This document shows, piece by piece, positions 1 to 7,017 of a stretch of DNA of 7,017 nucleotides (the stretch's first letter is position 1; each line of letters begins with the position of its first letter). The DNA lies in the NCBI GenBank assembly GCA_913062835.1, contig CAJXXD010000042.1:1-7017 (forward strand). The letters run 5' to 3'. Both the position numbers and the translations under genes were made by a program. Under the pieces are notes generated by a model. It did no database searches. It worked only from the letters and a program-made list of their open reading frames with translations, and was not told where the DNA came from. Source of the DNA: an uncultured Gammaproteobacteria bacterium (GTDB taxonomy: Bacteria; Pseudomonadota; Gammaproteobacteria; Pseudomonadales; Litorivicinaceae).

Positions 1-197
1 CCATCGAGTGCGCGCCACAGTCCTTGGAGGCCATCCTTTCGGAAAATCGTCCACAGCGAAGGCTTCACGGCGGTTAAGACAGACAACCAGCGATCGTAAA
101 TACCGGTTAAAAAAGCGACCGTACCGCCGGAGACTCCAGGCACTGCATCGGCCGCCCCCATCGCCAGTCCGCGCACCCAAATGCCGAATACCGTCAT
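1..197 (-). CDS. popT: DUF368 / PopT-type undecaprenyl-phosphate translocase, N-terminal part only
   Basis: Translating the minus strand from an ATG at 197..195 gives 65 open codons that run off the left edge of the window, so the gene is partial by position and not broken. Residues 9-38 carry the DUF368 signature: RGLAMGAADAVPGVSGGT followed by a hydrophobic stretch and GIYDRWL. The glycine-rich PGVSGGT loop and GIY are characteristic of this polytopic inner-membrane family. DUF368 proteins (PopT) are known to return undecaprenyl phosphate, the lipid carrier for peptidoglycan and O-antigen, across the cytoplasmic membrane; applying that role here is inference from the family. The start overlaps the pcm stop as ATGA, so it is likely translated by coupling to pcm. 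No strong Shine-Dalgarno is seen, only a weak GGCGGG upstream. The family call is firm; the transport activity and the rest of the protein cannot be judged from this fragment. Confidence 0.85.
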   Translation of the reverse strand, partial: MTVFGIWVRGLAMGAADAVPGVSGGTVAFLTGIYDRWLSVLTAVKPSLWTIFRKDGLQGLWRALD

Positions 198-835
198 TCC
201 AGTCCCGCCAGAGCCGGCACAAAAAAGGCGGCATCCAAGGGGGATTCTCTCACTGATTCCCCGTCTCGTTCATAGAGAAATAACTGTTGGCGTTGCCCCA
301 ATCCCACCGGTGCAATGAGACGCCCACCCTCGGCCAGTTGTGCTAACAAAACCTCAGGCACCGACTCAGGACAAGCCGCTAAAATAATGGCATCAAACGG
401 CTGGCATTCGGACCAGCCTAAGAGACCATCGCCATGACGTATCACCACATTGTGCAGTTCGAGTCGCTCAATCCGTTTTCGGGCTTCCACCGCCAAGGGC
501 GCGATCCGTTCGATCGCATAAACCTGTTCAGCCAAGTGCGCCAAGAGGGCCGTCTGAAAGCCAGACCCTGCACCCACCTCTAAGACACGATGAAGTGTTC
601 GCCCGCCTCGGACCAACTCGAGCATCCGAGCCACGACCGAGGGTTGTGATAACGTTTGCTGATACCCAAGCGGCAGTGTGACATCGGTGTAGGCCGAATC
701 GGCGACCGCAGGATCCACAAACCAATGACGAGGTACACGTCGAAACGCATCCAACACAAACACGTCATTAATGCCCAAGTCGCCGAGCAATTCGACTAAA
801 CGGCTCTGACCCCGCTCATGCAGAAGGTCGTGCAT
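194..835 (-). CDS. pcm: Protein-L-isoaspartate O-methyltransferase
   Basis: 213 residues; E. coli Pcm has 208. The enzyme transfers a methyl group from S-adenosylmethionine to L-isoaspartyl residues formed by protein ageing, which starts their repair in the cytosol. Visible motifs in order: a family-typical TLSQPSVVARM segment at 61-71, SAM-binding motif I VLEVGAGSGFQTALLA at 84-99, the acidic post-I residue in YAIER (E109), HGDG at 134-137, PFDAIILAA at 147-155, and EGGRLIAPVG near 169-178. The ATG at 835 gives an N-terminus about four residues longer than E. coli, and no better in-frame start is nearby. It begins about 20 bases inside the end of truD, behind GGAGG with only 3 bases of spacing. 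The usual upstream neighbour, surE, is absent. Its stop TGA forms ATGA with the DUF368 start. Identity is very secure. Confidence 0.97.
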   Translation of the reverse strand: MHDLLHERGQSRLVELLGDLGINDVFVLDAFRRVPRHWFVDPAVADSAYTDVTLPLGYQQTLSQPSVVARMLELVRGGRTLHRVLEVGAGSGFQTALLAHLAEQVYAIERIAPLAVEARKRIERLELHNVVIRHGDGLLGWSECQPFDAIILAACPESVPEVLLAQLAEGGRLIAPVGLGQRQQLFLYERDGESVRESPLDAAFFVPALAGLE

Positions 836-1871
836 GCGCCTCCACGATCGTTCCTAATTCATGCAAAACCGCGGTGGCATACGAGCCCCGCGGCAACCCA
901 AAGGATAACACCAGAGTCGTGCCCTCCAAGACCCACTCTAACTCAGTTGGAACAACCCGCGCTGCGCGGCGTTCTTCCACTGGGAACACGCCGGCCAACC
1001 AGGTCGACAACTGCGAATCCAAATCGGCAACCCTTGCCTCCTCAGTCGCCTGGGTCTCGCCCGTCAATGACCGACGGCCCCACATGGGCGCCGTCGGGTT
1101 GAGTTCTGTGGACAACACCCTTCCCAAGAGCTCTTCGAGCTCATCCGGTTTGGCTTGGAAATGGCTATTTCGACCGGCCAACATCAGGGTGTCGCCAGCA
1201 GCCACATCCAGCCATCGACGACTGGCCACTCGGGCTGCCACGATGCGGTTGAATAATGCAGATCGGGCGGCGGAGGCGGCCATGCCATCTTTAGGATGCA
1301 ACCGACGCCGGCCTTCCGGGTCTCTGGCCGCCAACCGTCGCGCAGCAGCCAGATTGTGCCCCGACCGCCCAAACCGTTGATCGCCAAAATAATTGGGCAC
1401 ACCCTCGGTTTGGATGCGCGTCAAGCGATCCGCCAACCCATCCGAGGCACTCAAGATAACCCGCAGTTGAAACCGGTTGCCTGCCAGCTGACCTATTTTC
1501 AGCTTCCGGGGGTTTGCACTCACCTCGAGGACCTGAATTTGCTCAGTTATTGGACCCGGCATCGGCTGGGCCGATTCAGGCACGCTGAACCATTGGCGTG
1601 CGATGGCTTGGGTATCCTTTTTGCCGGCATACCCAACGTCTTTTCGAGAAACAGACCAGGCCTCAGCCAATTGCTTGGCAACATCATCGGTCGACACACC
1701 GATCTTTTCGACCCAAACCCAATGATGCGGTCCTTCGCCCGATGGGCTATATCCCAAGACCTCTTCAACAACAAAATCCGACGGTCTCGCTCGGTATGAA
1801 CCGACAATATCACTCTCACCTCCCCATCGAGGCAGATCCGACAACGCAATCGAGAGGCCGCCGTATTCCAT
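816..1871 (-). CDS. truD: tRNA pseudouridine(13) synthase TruD
   Basis: 351 residues from the ATG at 1871; E. coli TruD has 349. It converts U13 of tRNA-Glu to pseudouridine and is one of the most divergent pseudouridine synthase families. Motifs seen: YAGKKDTQA with the catalytic Asp at residue 86 (E. coli D80), GNRFQLRV near 131-138, NYFGDQRFGR at 160-169, SAARSALFNR at 200-209, and a C-terminal GLPRGSYATAVLHEL. A GTG sits directly before the ATG (1874..1872) and extends the frame by one codon. I prefer the ATG, because the GAGG at 1876-1879 is 4 bases from it but only 1 base from the GTG. The start is fused to the ispF stop as TGATG. The C-terminus is full length (12 residues after the conserved HEL, as in E. 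coli), so loss of surE next door did not damage it. Confidence 0.97.
   Translation of the reverse strand: MEYGGLSIALSDLPRWGGESDIVGSYRARPSDFVVEEVLGYSPSGEGPHHWVWVEKIGVSTDDVAKQLAEAWSVSRKDVGYAGKKDTQAIARQWFSVPESAQPMPGPITEQIQVLEVSANPRKLKIGQLAGNRFQLRVILSASDGLADRLTRIQTEGVPNYFGDQRFGRSGHNLAAARRLAARDPEGRRRLHPKDGMAASAARSALFNRIVAARVASRRWLDVAAGDTLMLAGRNSHFQAKPDELEELLGRVLSTELNPTAPMWGRRSLTGETQATEEARVADLDSQLSTWLAGVFPVEERRAARVVPTELEWVLEGTTLVLSFGLPRGSYATAVLHELGTIVEAHARPSA
839..843 (-). promoter_or_regulatory. Ribosome binding site of pcm, inside truD
   Basis: GGAGG on the minus strand lies within the last codons of truD, 3 bases before the pcm ATG. It matches the anti-Shine-Dalgarno perfectly but the spacing is shorter than usual, so initiation may depend partly on ribosomes arriving from truD. 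Confidence 0.55.
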
Positions 1872-2353
1872 CACCCCTCGTGCGAGTGCATCAGACAGTT
1901 GGCCATCACCGCTATGGCCTCACCGCGACCAATGAAGCCCAATCGCTCAGTGGTTGTCGCCTTCACCGACACCCGGTCCAAGGGCATCGACATGAGGTCG
2001 GCTACGCACTGCCGCATGGCATCGCGAACCGGGGCAATTTTTGGCCGCTCGGCCAAAATCGTCAGGTCTAGGTTGTAGGGTGTAAAGCCTTTATCCAGAC
2101 ACCGGGCACGCACCACGCGCATTAACTCAGCCGAGTCGGCACCGCGATAGGTGGGGTCGGTGTCTGGAAACAACTGACCGATGTCACCGAGTGCCAGTGC
2201 ACCGAGCATGGCATCCATCAGCGCATGCAACACCACATCGCCATCTGAATGTGCGACCAAGCGATATTCGCATGGAATCCAAAGACCACCGAGCGTGATC
2301 CCGTCGCCGGACTCTAAGCGATGCAGATCAAATCCTTGACCGACTCGAATCAT
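1871..2353 (-). CDS. ispF: 2-C-methyl-D-erythritol 2,4-cyclodiphosphate synthase
   Basis: 160 residues against 159 in E. coli. IspF cyclises CDP-methylerythritol 2-phosphate to MEcPP with release of CMP, the fifth step of the MEP isoprenoid pathway. The N-terminal GQGFDLHRL supplies the zinc ligands D9 and H11, and AHSDGDVVLHAL supplies the third, H43. LGDIGQLFPDTD at 55-66 is the metal/diphosphate loop region. KATTTERLGFIGRGE at 131-145 is the cytidine-nucleotide and hydrophobic-cavity signature. The ATG overlaps the ispD stop as ATGA, with GGGA about 4 bases upstream. Its own stop overlaps the truD start. It is directly adjacent to ispD with nothing inserted, but not fused to it. IspF works as a homotrimer and nothing here suggests otherwise. 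Confidence 0.98.
   Translation of the reverse strand: MIRVGQGFDLHRLESGDGITLGGLWIPCEYRLVAHSDGDVVLHALMDAMLGALALGDIGQLFPDTDPTYRGADSAELMRVVRARCLDKGFTPYNLDLTILAERPKIAPVRDAMRQCVADLMSMPLDRVSVKATTTERLGFIGRGEAIAVMANCLMHSHEG
1876..1879 (-). promoter_or_regulatory. Ribosome binding site that favours the truD ATG over the GTG
   Basis: GAGG in the last codons of ispF lies 4 bases from the ATG at 1871 but only 1 base from the alternative GTG at 1874. This spacing is why the ATG was chosen as the truD start. Confidence 0.5.
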
Positions 2354-3073
2354 TTCGTCCCATTACGATGACTCAACACCGCCTCCATCCATTCAATATC
2401 TTCTGCGTAGGTCAGCTTCATGTTGGTTCGTCGTCCACGAACCAACCAAGGTGTCACCCCGGCTGACTCCATCGCCTGCGCTTCATCAGTCACCACCATG
2501 CCCGCATCGTTGGCCGACACCAGCGCCTGACGCAAGGCCGCCAACGGGAATACCTGAGGTGTCATCGCATGCCACAGTCCAGTGCGATCGACGGTTTCCC
2601 CAATGCAGGTATCGGCCCCCTCTGGACAGGCGCACAACATATTAGTGCGCTTTAACGTGTCTGCCGCCGGAACTCCTAAGACCGCCCCTGGACAATCCGA
2701 CGCTTCGATGGCTTCCAACAAAGCGGTGATCTCGGCCACCGTCAACAATGGCCGGGCCGCATCGTGTACAAACACCCAATCGGTATCAGACGCCCCTTGC
2801 GACACCAGCCAATCGAGGCCGGCAGCCACACTGTCTGCCCGCTCAGCCCCGCCGACAATGGCCACCACTCGGTCATTGCTCGCGTGATAGAGCTCCATAA
2901 AGCGCCGATCATCCGGCGGCACTGCCACCACCACCCGTTCAAAATCTGGCACATTTAAAAATACGTCTAATACATGGTCCAACACCGCCTGGCCGGCAAT
3001 GGTCATGTACTGCTTCGGCATCTGGCTGCCAAACCGGCTGCCGCGGCCTCCGGCGGGAATTACCGCCCATATT

Positions 3074-3084
<11 letters not shown>
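2350..3084 (-). CDS. ispD: 2-C-methyl-D-erythritol 4-phosphate cytidylyltransferase
   Basis: 244 residues; E. coli IspD has 236. It joins CTP and methylerythritol 4-phosphate to give CDP-methylerythritol and pyrophosphate. The nucleotide-binding N-terminus PAGGRGSRFGSQMPKQY (10-26) holds R17 and K24. VHDAARP has D108 (E. coli D106). ETVDRTGLWHAMTPQVFP has R167 (E. coli R157). VVTDEA lies at 197-202, and NMKLTYAEDI has K223 (E. coli K213). The numbering offset jumps from 2 to 10 between D108 and R167, so about eight extra residues sit around 147-163; they include C151, C153 and C160. The start is GTG, 11 bases inside the end of ftsB; no in-frame ATG is near and the Shine-Dalgarno is weak (GAGA about 10 bases upstream). 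The stop overlaps the ispF start. Confidence 0.97.

Positions 3085-7017
<3,933 letters not shown>

Noticed and set aside
8..256. 82-codon plus-strand open frame at the left edge
   Set aside because: It is a shadow of the DUF368 gene and the end of pcm on the other strand; the Arg/Pro/Ser-rich translation has no motif.
796..819. Seven-codon minus-strand frame starting from the ATGA at the truD stop
   Set aside because: It has no Shine-Dalgarno, does not resemble the SurE N-terminus and ends at once inside pcm, so it is not reported as a gene.
1872..1874. GTG at 1874 as the truD start
   Set aside because: It gives one extra Met-like codon only, and leaves 1 base between the GAGG and the start; the following ATG at 1871 is the better choice, though the difference is trivial.
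874..2071. Long plus-strand open frames opposite truD and ispF (up to about 168 codons)
   Set aside because: They lie wholly antisense to genes with clear catalytic motifs. Their composition is Pro/Arg/Ser-rich low-similarity protein with no recognisable domain, as expected from the complement of GC-rich codons.

Overview
The window is a piece of bacterial chromosome, almost certainly from a gammaproteobacterium. All nine genes lie on the minus strand, so the operon reads from right (7017) to left (1). The order is pyrG (5' end cut off) - kdsA - eno - ftsB - ispD - ispF - truD - pcm - DUF368/popT (3' end cut off). This is the conserved gammaproteobacterial pyrG-kdsA-eno-ftsB-ispD-ispF-truD-surE-pcm block, but without surE. 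kdsA (Kdo for lipopolysaccharide), ftsB and the residue-level similarity to the E. coli proteins all point to a Gram-negative gammaproteobacterium. I cannot name the genus.

Region by region: 5507-7017 is CTP synthase, lacking only about its first 48 codons. 4665-5510 is Kdo-8-phosphate synthase of the metal-independent type. 3373-4665 is enolase. 3074-3376 is the small divisome protein FtsB. 2350-3084 and 1871-2353 are the MEP-pathway enzymes IspD and IspF. 816-1871 is tRNA pseudouridine-13 synthase TruD. 194-835 is protein-L-isoaspartate methyltransferase. 1-197 is the first 65 codons of a DUF368 (PopT-type) membrane protein, recognised by translating the left edge. All genes look intact, with catalytic motifs in place and no frameshift.

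The most striking structural point is that there is no intergenic DNA. All eight gene junctions overlap, by 1, 4, 11 or about 20 bases, and several use GTGA, ATGA, TAATG or TGATG stop/start fusions. The genes are therefore probably co-transcribed and translationally coupled. There is no room for a terminator between genes, and I see no RNA gene, repeat, mobile element or CRISPR.

Functionally the cassette feeds the cell envelope. PyrG makes CTP, which IspD uses directly. Eno makes phosphoenolpyruvate, which KdsA uses directly. IspD and IspF lead to the isoprenoid lipid carrier, and DUF368/PopT proteins recycle that carrier. FtsB acts at the septum, where the carrier-linked precursor is consumed. 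TruD and Pcm are RNA-modification and protein-repair genes carried along in the conserved order. I see no new biological system here. The points worth a second look are the missing surE, the DUF368 gene after pcm, the completely overlapping layout and a cysteine-bearing insertion in IspD.
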